This document shows positions 23,127 through 34,226 of a DNA stretch of 64,000 bases, in pieces. The stretch spans positions 33,740,350 to 33,804,349 of the forward strand of contig NC_084609.1 in the NCBI RefSeq assembly GCF_033807715.1, in the 5' to 3' direction. The stretch comes from Cololabis saira. Its lineage: Eukaryota; Chordata; Actinopteri; Beloniformes; Belonidae. The position numbers were made by a program, and so were the translations under genes. The first letter of the stretch is position 1, and each line of letters opens with the position of its first letter. The notes beneath the pieces were generated by a model. The model saw only the letters and a program-made list of their open reading frames with translations. It was not told the DNA's origin and searched no databases.

Positions 23127-24317
23127 TTAGGGCCCGAGCACTGACAGTGCGAAGGCCCTATTGTATCTGTAGGAGTTTGTGTTTTTATCCTTATTTTTCT
23201 TCCGACGAAATGAGGGCCTTTTTGCCCCCCTAAACGTGCCCCAAAAGTCACCAAATTTTGCACGCAAGACCGGCCTGGCGAAAAAAACAACAAAAAAAAG
23301 ACGGCCATTTTGAATAAATCGTGTAATTTTGGCGCAATTTATGCCACTTCTTCGGCCGTTAATGCAGCCCGAACCGTAACGTGCACCCAGATGTGTTATA
23401 CATCAAAATGTGCGTCTAGATCCTGCGACGACGGGCATTGCTCAGTCAAAAGCGTTACCGTGGCGATAATAGATGCCAAAAGCGCGCTCCCCCCTTCATT
23501 TGATTGGTCCATAGAGATAAAACTTCGTGCCTCAAGCCCCACAATACGGTTTGATGTACATGCACGAAAATCACTACACACCTGTATCATGTCGCAACTT
23601 AAAAAAAAGTCTCTTGGCGCCATGGCCGAAACCGAACAGGAAGTCGGCCATTTTCAATGAATCGTGTAACTTTGGCGCAATTTATGCCATTCCTTCGGCA
23701 GTTAATGCGGCCCGAACCGTAATGTGCACCCAGGTGTGTTATACATCAAAATGTGCGTCTAGATCCTGCGACGATGGGCATTACATTTCTCAGTCAAAAG
23801 CGTTACCGTGGCGACGATAGACGCCAAAAAGCATGACCCCCCTTCATCTGATTGGTCCATATTTGATAGTCCCTATTCTCTGCCATAACTTTTGAACGGG
23901 TTGTGATAAAGACATGTGGGTGGTGTCATCGAACTCGGTATTGAGTACTTGACCTTCATTGGCCTGAATTAGCCCTGCCCCTTCATCTGATTGGTCAATA
24001 CATGATAGTCTCTATTTTCTGGCATAACTTTTGAATGGTTTGATATAAAGACTCATGGGTGGTGTCATCGGACTCGGTTTTGAGTCCTTGAACATAATTG
24101 GTGCAAATTAACCCCGCCGCTTCATCTGATTGGTCAATATGTGCTAGTTCCTACTTTCTGCCATAACTTTTGAATGGTTTGATATAGAGAGTCGTGGGTG
24201 GTGTCATCTGCTAAATGTCCAGGCCTGAAGAATCTACATCAAGTCATACAAGCTTCCACTGCAGCCTGAACGTGCACAAGGGTGCGAGGGCCCGTTCATC
24301 GCTGCTTGCAGCTTTAA
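23127..24317 (+). mobile_element. GGGCCCGAGCAC-family element, copy 2
   Basis: Starts ATTAGGGCCCGAGCACTGAC with a single 5' hairpin and ends GAGGGCCCGTTCATCGCTGC, TTGCAGCTTTAAT. The interior shares AATACGGTTTGATGTACATG and CCGTTAATGCAGCCCGAACC blocks with copy 1. It is the most complete uninterrupted copy here. It lies about 300 bp upstream of mpped1 coding exon 2. Confidence 0.8.
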
Positions 24318-24617
24318 TTTTATATTATTTTTCTATTTCTAGACATTGCTTTTACTGTCTTTCTCAGTGCTGTTCTTTTATCATGGCCTTTCATACCCAC
24401 ATCTTCTCTTATTTCAGTTGCTGCCTCAGTCTGAGGGGATATTTTTCTATTGGATGTCAATGTAAAAGTTATTCTTTGTTTTTGTACCAGAGACTTTGCA
24501 CACAGTGCTACATGTCCTTTCTCCATATTGTATTAGTTTAACAGCTGCAGTGACCCTTTTCCTATTTCTTTCTCACTCAACTTTTTTGCTGTTTTCAATT
24601 TTTTTGCTGTTTGTCAG

Positions 24618-24799
24618 GGTGGATCCGATACCTCACGACACTCCCAAGCCGCCGGGGTACACACGCTTCGTATGCATCTCAGACACTCACTCCCGAACTG
24701 ATGCCATCCAGATGCCATACGGGGATGTGTTTATTCATGCTGGAGACTTCACTGAACTGGGACTGCCCTCAGAAGTGAAGAAGTTCAATGACTGGCTAG
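24618..24799 (+). CDS. mpped1: Mpped1 coding exon 2 (residues 60-121, metal-binding motifs I and II)
   Basis: After the acceptor TTTGTCAG, the frame reads VDPIPHDTPKPPGYTRFVCI, then SDTHSRTDAIQMPYGDVFIH, AGDFTELGLPSEVKKFNDWL. Asp82 and His84 of the DTH motif and Asp103 of GDFTE are the first metal ligands of the calcineurin-like phosphoesterase fold; E in place of the usual D after GD-x-x is normal for the MPPED family. The exon ends CTAG before GTCAGT (phase 1) and joins GT at 42066. Length (182 bp) and phases match an intact gene, with no stop or shift. The upstream pyrimidine tract is long (about 24560-24610). Confidence 0.95.
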
Positions 24800-25984
24800 G
24801 TCAGTAACGTTTCGGTTCTGTGTCCGCAGTGAGTCATTGCCCTGACTTCTGTACGTGGCTCCCTTTCTGATAGTCTTTTAATAATACTACTAGTAATAGT
24901 CAGAGCTGTTTTACTCACTAGTCATAAGAAAAAAGGACATTATCGTATAGTTCCAGAATGATCAGGCTAGAATGAGGAAATCCTTATGTCCTTACCAGCT
25001 CCAATGCAATGACCTAAAGTTCTTTTTTTTTGTTAAACTTATGAAACAAAAATGAACAAAAGGAGAAGACTTTCTAGGTTAATTTGATCCGGTTATGAGT
25101 GTAATCAGTGGTTAGCATGATGAAGTGAAGCAGCATTTTCATGATGCAACCTCTGCTTGTCCGTATCAGTGAAACTCCTCCTGACTCAAAGGTCTTCTTG
25201 ACTTTGTGTTTCTCTCTTTCTTCATCAAAAATTGAGCCACGTTTCTCTGCTCGATCTGTGTTCTTCATTTTTTTACTCATCTATTTATTTTTGTCATAGC
25301 TTTCTTTTAATCCTGTTGGAGTCAGGTCATTCACAGGGCCATGGCAACACCTTAATGCCTGGATCCAACAGCAAATGTTTTTCCCTAAAGAGTAAAGGAT
25401 TGAGTGGTGTCCAATAATATATATGTTTTCCAATTTTTTTTGAAGTTCTATGAACTCTCCACATACAGTACAGGTTTCAAATCTATTCTAAAACCTTCTT
25501 AATTGTTTATCCACAGCCTCTACAAGTTACTGTTATGTCAATGTTATGAGTCAGAGCCCGTTTATGGTGTATTATTTTGAAAAAATGATACAATTCTCTA
25601 TGACATTCTTATGTCTGATTTCCTGCAGCTGTATGTAAATTGACGGAATTTAGCAGGTGGTCCACCACCGAAATAGACTTGGCACATATCTTCAGCGGAG
25701 GAGGTGCCAAGGCCCTTCTGGTGGCAGGAATTTCATGGACTATAATGGCAGCTGGCTTGATGTCGCCACTCTGTGGCACTTCTGCACTCAGCCTTACCCC
25801 CAGGGTTATACAAGAGCCATTCTCTTGTAGAATTGGTGCTGTTCTTGGGATAATTTGCCTACTATATGACCCAAGTAATAAGCTTTAGCTGTTGTAAAGC
25901 TGGCTTCACATTTTACTGTCTAATATAAGGGAGGCCACTGTAGAGTCACTAACACACTAACGTACAATACTACATTTTTTGTAG
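24800..25984 (+). other. mpped1 intron 3, first part
   Basis: No repeat family recognised. An 82-codon open frame at 25640-25888 has no recognisable domain and is not supported. Confidence 0.45.
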
Positions 25985-26046
25985 TCCTGCTCAGCAGCGC
26001 TTTTTGTTGAATAAATACTGCTTTTTGGAATTCCTGCCTCCTGCTG
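25985..26046 (+). mobile_element. LTR fragment
   Basis: GTCCTGCTCAGCAGCGCTTT, then AATAAATACTGC and GGAATTCCTGCCTCCTGC match the 3' part of the LTR at 15725-16045 (minus strand there) and the solo LTR at 46350-46788. Only about 60 bp remain. Confidence 0.55.
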
Positions 26047-26059
26047 CAGAAAGTAGGTA

Positions 26060-28589
26060 CCGTATTTTCACGACCATACGGCGCACCGTGTGAAAAGGCG
26101 CACCCTCAGTTTTGTGTGTAATTTTTGGATTTAAAACACACATACGGCACACCGACCCAAAAGGTGCAGTCTACAGACACGGAGCTGCACACGCGCGCAC
26201 CGCAAAACACACACACGCGCATGTCGGGGATCCGGTACCGGGGTTTGTAACCGACAGATATCGCTGAAAATCTCGGAGGGTGAAGCTGATCCGACCTGGG
26301 ACGGAGCCCAGAAATCCCAGCTCCCAAAGCAGCCGGGAACCAGGAGGATTTAGCCCGAGATCGCTGCGTCGCGGCCCCGCATCCCCACGGCGGAGGATCC
26401 GGGGTTCCTAACCGGAGGTTCTGAGCGGCGGATCCCGGTCCAACCCGCCGGGGAATGACGGGGCTTTGACCCAGGACTGGTAGCAGAGGCAGACCACGGG
26501 GATATCAGCCAGATCTGCCCGGGGGAATGCGGCGATCGGACCCCTCATTGGGAACCAGGAAGTCGGGAGGAGCAGCGCGCATCACGGCGGCTTCAACCGG
26601 GGAATCTGACGGGTTCCGACCGGCCGGGACCGGAGGAACCCGCCTGGACTGGTAGCAGAGGCTCCCGGAGACAGACAACCGGGATTTCAGCCGGATCTGC
26701 CCGGGGGATGCGGCGCACTGGCCCCGCAACCCCACGGCGGCGGGCGGCGCATCCTGGATCCCGGTGAAAATGCCCGTGATCCCATGGGGATCCAACCTGG
26801 GACGGACCCCAGAGGACCCAGCTGCCAAACCAGCCGGGAACCAGGAGGATTTAACCCGGATCCGCGGCGCCGCATCCGATGGCACATCCTCGGCTCCGGG
26901 GCACATCCTCGGTTCCCGACATGCAAAACACACGCGCGCTGCAGAACACACACACAAGTGTGCTTATTTAAAAATAGAGCGGGAGCAAAACTTAGTTTGA
27001 TTGTACTTTATTTCACTTTACACATCAAGCAACTCCTTCAAAGTCTTCATCTTCTGTTTCCGCATTAAACAGCTCTGCTAATTCAGCTGCGCCAGTCCCA
27101 TTTTCTTCTCAGAGTCACTTTCTGTGTCGTGCGGCCCCTCTGAAATGCCGGCTTTTGCAAAAGCCTGAACAACAGTCCCAGCAGATGTATTAGCCCACGC
27201 ATCAACAATCCATGTGGAAACTGTGGCATAACTTGCCCGGCGCTGCCGTCCGCTCTTGGTGAAGCTGTGCTCCCCCTCAGTCATCCATCTCTCCCACGCC
27301 GCCCGCAGCCTTACCTTGAACGGCCGGTTCACACCGACATCCAGCGGTTGGAGTTCCTTCGTCAGACCTCCCGGAATAACAGCCAGCACAGCGTTCATGT
27401 TTTTAACTTATTTTTTTACACCGTCTGTGAGATGGGCGCGCATAGAATCACAGACCAGCAGCGATGGGGATGTGTGGAAAAAAACACCGGGTCGCCACAC
27501 ATAGACCTGCTTCAGCCACTCGATCATCATCCCCTCATCCATCCAGCCCTTTTCATTTGCCTTTATTATGACTCTGGCTGGAAAAGTCTCTTTAGGCAAC
27601 GTTTTTCTTTTAAAAATGACCATCGGCGGCAGTTTTCATCCATCAGCGTGGCAGGCAAGCACAACAGTAAATGAGGACTTCTCATACCCCGTTGTGCGGA
27701 TCCCAACTGTGCTGGCTCCCGTCCGCTCCACCATGTGATTCATCGGGATGTCAAACGTCAGCGGCACCTCGTCCATGTTCGTGATGTGGCTGGGCTGGAT
27801 GTGTTTCTCGGTTATGTGTCGGCTACAGAATGAGTGGAAGCTCTCCATCTTTTCCAGTAGCGCTGCTGCGCTACTGTTGTCCTGGCCCGGATGGAAAGAT
27901 GGCACCGCTTCATGAACCGAAAACACCAGGACGGACCTCCATGAAAATGTTCAATTTCCATCTCCTCCGCCAGCACTACTGCTTTCCGTCGGATGCTGAC
28001 CGTTGAAACGCTCCTTCCACTCGCTCTTTGCTCGATCACCCACCGCTCCAATCTTTCCTCCAAGTCCGGCCATCTCGCCTTGTGTCCGCGGAAGCTCAGC
28101 TGCGTTTTCTTCACCTGCCGCAGTTCGTTTTCCATCTTCCTCCACTTGCAAACCATAGACCAGTTGATGTTAAATTCTCTCGCGGCTGCTCGATTCCCAT
28201 GTTCCTCCGCGTAGCTGATCGCCTTCAGTTTAAAATCTGCCTCATAAGCGTGTCGCTTTGCCATCTTCAGGGTTGTTAAGACAACAATGTTCTGCGTGAA
28301 GCACATACCTGTCCCTTTATACACCCCCCCTTCCCCCTCAATCACGTCCGCAAACCACGGGTGCTTCATACCCCCCCTTCCCCCTTTAACGTCTGTGGAT
28401 GGTCTCATTCATGTCCGCAACTCACGGGGGCTTCACCCGCCCCCTTCTCTTTTTACCGTTCTCATGGTGGCCGGCCTTACATTACCGTAATTCAGGTAAT
28501 AGATACGGCGCACCGTTTCATAAGGCGCCCGGCACATTTTTTTTTTAAATTAAAAATTTTATGTGCGCCTTATGGTCGCGAAAATACGG
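26060..28589 (-). mobile_element. Pogo/Tigger-type DNA transposon (2.5 kb)
   Basis: The terminal inverted repeats are CCGTATTTTCACGACCATAC at 26060 and, on the minus strand from 28589, CCGTATTTTCGCGACCATAA. A TA dinucleotide flanks both ends (26058-26059 and 28590-28591), the Tc1/mariner-pogo target. A minus-strand transposase occupies 27078-28264. Between the transposase and the left end is a GC-rich region with internal duplications (26283-26355 resembles 26788-26862). It inserted into a GGGCCCGAGCAC-family element. Confidence 0.92.
27078..28264 (-). pseudogene. Pogo-type DDE transposase, one frameshift and two stops
   Basis: The start MAKRHAYEADFKLKAISYAE at 28264 opens an N-terminal helix-turn-helix (AAREFNINWSMVCKWRK), followed by a CENP-B-like DNA-binding part (LEERLERWVIEQRASGRSVS). 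The frame then shifts near 27860-27875. The catalytic domain continues with NMDEVPLTFD (first Asp), LLVCDSMRAHL (second Asp) and LQPLDVGVNRPFK (third Asp), the DDD arrangement of pogo/Tigger transposases. In-frame stops interrupt after ACHADG (27636-27638) and after TDGVKK (27408-27410). It ends MGLAQLN and a stop at 27078. It acts in the nucleus by cut and paste; this copy cannot make the full protein. The few lesions suggest moderately recent death. Confidence 0.88.
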
Positions 28590-28991
28590 TACTATCAAAT
28601 ATGGACCAATCAGATGAAGGGGGGTTGCGCTTTTTGGTGTCTATCTTCGCCACGGTAACGCTTTTGACTGAGAAAAGTAATGCCCATCATTGCAGGATAT
28701 AGACGCACATTTTGATGTATAACACACCTGGGTGCACGTTACAGTTCGGGCCGTATTAACTGCCGAAGGAATGGCATAAATTGCGCCAAAATTACATGGT
28801 TAATTCAAAATGGCTGACTTCCTGTTGGGTTTCGGCCATGGTGCCAAGAGACTTATCTTTAAGTTGCGACATGATACAGGTGTGTACCGATTTTCGTGCA
28901 TGTACGTCAAACCGTATTGTGGGGCTTGAGGCACAAGGTTTTCTAGGGGGCGCTGTTGAGCCATTAGGCCACGCCCATTAATGCAAACCAT

Positions 28992-30258
28992 CCATCCATC
29001 CATCCATCCATCTTCTTTCGCTTATCCGTTCCCGGGTCGCAGGGGCAGCAGCCTCAACAGGGATGCCCAGACTTCCTTCACCCCAGACACTTCCTCCAAC
29101 TCTTCCTCCAGCTCTTCCTCCAGCTCTTCCTCCAGCTCTTCCTCCAGCTGTTCCGAGGGGAGTCCGAGACGTTCCCAGGCCAGCCGAGAGACATAGTCTC
29201 TCCAGCGTGTCCTGGGTCTTCCCCGGGGTCTCCTCCCGGTGGGACATGCCTGGAACACCTCCCAAGGGAAGAGGGACATGCCTGGAACACCTCCCTAGGG
29301 AGGAGGGACATGCCTGGAACTCCTCTAGGGAGGAGGGACATGCCTGGAACTCCTCCCTAGGGAGGAGGGACATGCCTGGAACACCTCCCTAGGGAGGAGG
29401 GACATGCCTAGAACACCTCCCTAGGGAGGAGGGACATGCCTGGAACACCTCCCTGGGGAGGCGTTCAGGAGGATCCGGTACAGATGCCCAAGCCACCTCA
29501 GCTGACTCCTCTCAATGTGAAGGAGCAGCGGCTCGACTCCGAGCTCCTCCCGGGTGACAGAACTCCTCACCCTATCTCTAAGGGAGTGTCCAGCCACCCT
29601 GCGGAGGAAACTCATCTCTAAGGGAGCGTCCAGCCACCCTGCGGAGGAAACTCATCTCTAAGGGAGCGTCCAGCCACCCTACGGAGGAAACTCATCTCTA
29701 AGGGAGCGTCCAGCCACCCTGCAGAGGAAACTCATCTCGGCCACTTGTATCCGCGATCTTGTCCTTTTGGTCACTACCCAAAGTTCATGACCATAGGTGA
29801 GGGTAGGTGCGTAGATTGACCGGTAAATCGAGAGCTTCGCCTTTCGACTCAGCTCCCTCTTCACCACGACGGTCCGGTACATCGACCGCATCACTGCGGA
29901 CGCTGCACCGATCCGTCTGTCAATCTCCCGCTCCATCGTTCCCTCACTCGTGAACAAGACCCCGAGAACTTGAACTCCTCCACCTGAGGCAGGACTTCTC
30001 CACCCACCCGGAGAAGGCACGCCACCCTTTCCCGGTGGAGAACCATGGCCTCGGTTTTGGAGGTGCTGATTCTCATCCCTGCCGCGTTGCACTCGGCCTC
30101 AAACCGCCCCAGCACATGCTGAAGGTCCCGGTTCGATGAAGCCAACAGGACAACATCATCTGCAAAAAAACAGAGATGAATTCCGGAGGTTCCCAAACCG
30201 GATCCCCTCCGGCCCCTGGCTGCGCCTAGAAATCCTGTCCATAAAAATTATGAACAGG
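28992..30258 (-). pseudogene. Rex3-like RTE LINE, 5'-truncated, copy 1
   Basis: On the minus strand the RT palm block CFFADDVVLLASSNRDLQHV is followed by GRFEAECNAAGMRISTSKTE, FTSEGTMEREIDRRIGAASA and SVTREELGVEPLLLHIERSQ, with shifts between. The 3' end reads CCGGGAACGGATAAGCG and finishes in TGGATGGATGG, the GATG-type tail described for Rex3. The 12-bp duplication AATGCAAACCAT is at 28980-28991 and 30259-30270. Two internal expansions are present: seven copies of a roughly 32-35 bp unit (29240-29460) and four of a 40-bp unit (29565-29735). It inserted into a GGGCCCGAGCAC-family element. Confidence 0.88.
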
Positions 30259-30440
30259 AATGCAAACCATTAAATATCAAATTTTTCGCCAGGCCTGGCT
30301 TGCATGCAAAATTTGGTGACTTTTGGGGCACGTTTAGGGGGGCAAAAAGGCCCTCATTTTGTCAGAAGAAGGAAAATAATAAAAACATTTCCTACAGATA
30401 CAATAGGGCCTTCGCACTGTAAGTGCTCGGGCTCTAATTA

Positions 30441-31593
30441 GAGCAGACCTGGAATAAATGGCAGCAAGATCTTTAATTCATCATCATTCATCAGCTGTTT
30501 CGTCTGGAAGCTGTAGCTTAATCCTCAGCCACATTTTCCTGGAGGCAACATCGTCACATTGAACATGGAAGTGAAGCCGACAGGATGAAAGAGACAGTGA
30601 TTGAATGTAGGAGAGCGAAAGATAGGAGACAGACCACCTACAAGAGTGCTTACTGGTGCACTATATCAGTCTCTGTCACCACTACTGTGTTGGGTTTTTA
30701 GATCCATGTGGGAAATGCATTATGTTTGGTAAGGACATTGTGAAGTGTTTCGATTTGCTGGTGTTGGCAGATGAAATGTGTGTTTTGGATGCGGGGCTCA
30801 GTAGGTGGTGTCTGTCTCTGTTTAGTGTCTGCCTGTACAATTAAGTGCGTACACATTTGTGTGTTGTGAGTCGATGCAGCCGTTTGTGGGTGGTGAATTA
30901 AATGCAGTGAGTGAGTATTAACTTCAAGGTGGGATGGCAGAAGTCAATCTGCATTCTCTGTCACTACCTTGGTAAGCTTACACACCTCTTCTTCTTATAA
31001 CATATTACTTTTCTTCTCTCCCATTCAGTCTTCTCTCCTCCTCTCCTTTTTACTTGCAAATACACATAAAAAAATCTAAATTGATCCAAACTAAGTCTTA
31101 AACTTTTCTGTCTTAGAACATCTGTGTTGTTGTTTGCAAAGCTTCACTCTTAATTATGAATTTCTGTTAAATGCACACACAGATAGAAGGGCTCTGTCAG
31201 GCCACATTATCGATCAGGGCATGTTATTTACCTTGGATGTGCTTAGGGAGAATAATTCCAGTTTAATGTGGTGGACCTTTTTTCCTTTATTTTATTTTTT
31301 GGACCACTGTCTGATATGGCCGAAATATAAGCGGTTAGAAAATGAGAGAGACTGTAAACAAATAAATAAAACATTTAGATAGGTTATCTAATCACAAGCA
31401 CATCTAAAATGCTTAACTAACTTCCTAAATGCATAGAAGGGTTATGTAAATATAGCTAGTTTAAAGTAACTTTGTTAGTCCGTGGTAAATTTTACAAATT
31501 TTACAAAAACACTCACAAATTTAGTGTGTACTTTATAAGTATTTAGATATTTTTATGTGTGTACATTTGCGAAATCCAATAAACAAAGAAAAA
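30441..31593 (+). other. mpped1 intron 3, no feature seen
   Basis: Unique-looking sequence. Open frames at 30656-30844 and 31134-31382 have no recognisable content. Confidence 0.5.
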
Positions 31594-32284
31594 AACAGAA
31601 AATAGGGACTATCAAATATTGACCAATCAGAAGAAGGGGCGGCGCTAATTCATGCCAATGAAGGTCAAGTACACAAAACCGAGTCCGATGACACCACCCA
31701 CATGTCTTTATCACAACCCGTTCAAAAGTTATGGCAGAAAGTAGGAACTATCAGATATCAACCCATCAGATGAAGGGGCGGGGCAAATCTGCACCAATTA
31801 TGTTCAAGGACTCAAAACCGAGTCCGATGACACCACCCATGAGTCTTTATATCAAACCATTCAAAAGTTATGCCAGAAAATAGGGACTATCATGTATTGA
31901 CCAATCAGATGAAGGGGCGGGGCTAATTCAGGCCAATGAAGGTCAAGTACTCAAAACCGAGTCCGATGACACCACCCACGACTCTGTATGTCAAACCATT
32001 CAAAAGTTATGGCAGAAAGTAGGAACTATCAAATATCAACCAATCAGATGAAGGGGGGGGCGCGCTTTTTGGCGTCTAGCGTCGCCACGGTAACGCTTTT
32101 GACTTAGAAAAGTAATGCCCATCGTTTCAGGATCGAGAAGCACATTTTGATGTATAACACATCTGGGTGCACGTTACGGTTCGGGCCGCATTATCGGCCC
32201 AAGAAATGGCATAAATTGCTCCAAAATGACACGATTAATTCAAAATGGCCGACTTCCTGTTCGGTTTCGGCCATGGTGCCAAAA

Positions 32285-32822
32285 GCCCTTTTCGACTAGT
32301 ACCTACTCTGCACGCTTCTACTCGCCACGCCCCCGTCTTGCGCTTCTCCACTACGGGCCGAGGCGGGTGGAGCCGCGCCAAGCAGATACTTTTTCTGTAC
32401 CTATTCTGCCGAGGTTCTGAGCGTGCTGAGTCGGCACTATATCTGACGTCACCACCCTCCACGCCACTGATTTATACAGGGCAAACGTCTGTTTGGTGAT
32501 CCAACTCTGAGGTGCAGATGTTCATAAACCTGGTGCTGACAAGAGAATTAAAAAGGGTTGTAAACGGGTGATAAGGAATGATCAGATCCACCAGGCGCTC
32601 TGTTTCTTCTCAGCCGCTCGCGGCTCCAGCTGATTTCTCATCAGCGCCGACACAAACAAAGCAGTTGCACAATCGAGTACTTCACAGCAGCTTCACCCCA
32701 ACCCGCCCACTTCTCACCTGGCTGTGGAAAAACAAACGAGGACAAAGCGGGTGGAGGCGGTACGAGGCGTGACGAGGCGTCCCGAGTCAGGGCGTGCTGA
32801 GTACGTACTAGTGGATAAGCGC
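32285..32822. mobile_element. Inverted-repeat MITE nested in copy 4
   Basis: The left end CCCTTTTCGACTAGTACCTA and, on the minus strand from the right end, CGCTTATCCACTAGTACGTA are imperfect inverted repeats of about 30 bp, each followed by a CAGCACGC/TGCACGC and GCCACGCC-like stretch. It interrupts the phrase GGTGCCAAGAGAC found in other copies of the host element. The exact duplication is unclear. Confidence 0.65.
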
Positions 32823-33118
32823 CACAAGAGACTTTTCTTTAAGTTGCGACATGATACAGGTGTGTACCGATTTTCGTGCATGTACGTCAAACCGTATTGT
32901 GGGGCTTGAGGCACAAAGTTTTCTAGGGGGCGCTGTTGAGCCATTAGGCCACGCCCATTAATGCAAACCACTAAATATCACATTTATTGGCCTGGCTTGC
33001 ATGCAAAATTTGGTGACTTTTGGGGCACGTTTAGGGGGAAAAAAGGCCCTCCTTTCGTAGGAAAAATAAAAATAAAAAAAAAAACGAGAAAAAGAAAATT
33101 CCTACTGATACAATAGGG

Positions 33119-34184
33119 AACAAGTCTGATTTACTGGTCCTGTTCATAAGTTTGATGGACAGGATTTCTAGGCGCAGCCAGGGGCCGGAGGGGATCCGGT
33201 TTGGGAACCTCAGGATTTCGTCTCTGCTTTTTGCGGATGACGTTGTCCTGTTGGCTTCATCGGACCGGGACCTTCAGCATGTCCTGGGGCGGTTTGCGGC
33301 CGAGTGTGACGCGGCAGGGATGAGAATCAGCACCTCCAAATCCGAGGCCATGGTTCTCCACCGGGAAAGGGTGGCGTGCCTTCTCCAGGTGGGTGGTGAA
33401 GTCTTGCCTCAGGTGGAGGATTTCAAGTATCTCGGGATCTTGTTCACGAGTGAAGGAATGATGGAGCGGGAGATTGACAGACGGATCGGGGCAGCGTCCG
33501 CAGTTATGCGGTCGGTGTACTGGACCGTCGTGGTGAAGAAGGAGCTGAGTCGAGTCTATTTACCGGTCAATCTACGCACCTACCCTCACCTATGGTCATG
33601 AACTTTGGGTAGTGACCGAAAGGACAAGATCGCGGATACAAGCGGCCGAGATGAGTTTCCTCCGCAGGGTGGCTGGACGCTCCCTTAGAGATGAGTTTCC
33701 TCCGCAGGGTAGCTGGACGCTCCCTTAGAGATGAGTTTCCTCCGCAGGGTGGCTGGACGCTCCCTTAGAGATAGGGTGAGGAGTTCGGTCACCCGGGAGG
33801 AGCTCGGAGTCGAGCCGCTGCTCCTTCACATTGAGAGGAGTCAGCTGAGGTGGCTTGGGCATCTGTACAGGATGCCTCCTGGACGCCTCCCTAGGGAGGT
33901 GTTCCAGGCATGTCCCTCCTCCCTAGGGAGGTGTTACAGGCATGTCCCTCCTCCCTAGGGAGGTGTTCCAGGCATGTCCCACTGGGAGGAGACCCCGGGG
34001 AAGACCCAGGACACGCTGGAGAGACTATGTCTCTCGGCTGGCCTGGGAACGCCTTGGACTCCCCCCGGAGGAGCTGGAGGAAGTGTCTGGGGTGAGGGAA
34101 GTCTGGGCATCCCTGCTGAAGCTGCTGCCTCCGCGACCCGGGAACGGATAAGCGGCGGACGATGGATGGATGGATGGATGGATG
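33119..34184 (+). pseudogene. Rex3-like RTE LINE, 5'-truncated, copy 2
   Basis: The + frame from 33155 reads MDRISRRSQGPEGIRFGNLR, then SLLFADDVVLLASSDRDLQH, GRFAAECDAAGMRISTSKSE and on to KKELSR at about 33550. After a frameshift come FLRRVAGRSLRDRVRSSVTR and LLLHIERSQLRWLGHLYRM. FADD is the RT catalytic box of RTE elements. The 3' end is CGGATAAGCGG with a GATG tail (34161-34184). GATACAATAGGG flanks it at 33107-33118 and 34185-34196. It has three copies of the 40-bp unit (33652-33770) and three of the roughly 33-bp unit (33895-33980). Confidence 0.88.
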
Positions 34185-34226
34185 GATACAATAGGGCCTT
34201 CGCACTGTAGTGTTCGGGCCCTAATA

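Larger units (their letters stand above)
26047..30440 (-). mobile_element. GGGCCCGAGCAC-family element, copy 3, carrying a pogo and a Rex3-like insertion
   Basis: The family sequence is split into three pieces: CAGAAAGTAGG (26047-26057), 28592-28991 and 30259-30440. Joined across the insertions they follow the order of copy 4 (CAGAAAGTAGGAACTATCAA). The 5' end on the minus strand reads TTAGAGCCCGAGCACTTACA near 30430. The 3' terminal part (GAGGGCCCGTTC) is missing. Confidence 0.75.
31594..34226 (-). mobile_element. GGGCCCGAGCAC-family element, copy 4, with two insertions
   Basis: On the minus strand it starts TTAGGGCCCGAACACTACAG at 34226 and runs to the CTGCCATAACTTTTGAA-type repeats at 31600-32030, where a unit of about 125 bp (ACTCAAAACCGAGTCCGATG, ACACCACCCA) occurs three times. 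It is interrupted by a MITE (32285-32822) and a Rex3-like LINE (33119-34184). Confidence 0.78.

Noticed and set aside
25640..25888. An extra mpped1 exon or separate small gene
   Set aside because: The exon joins 24799 to 42066 are phase-compatible and match known MPPED1 without extra residues.
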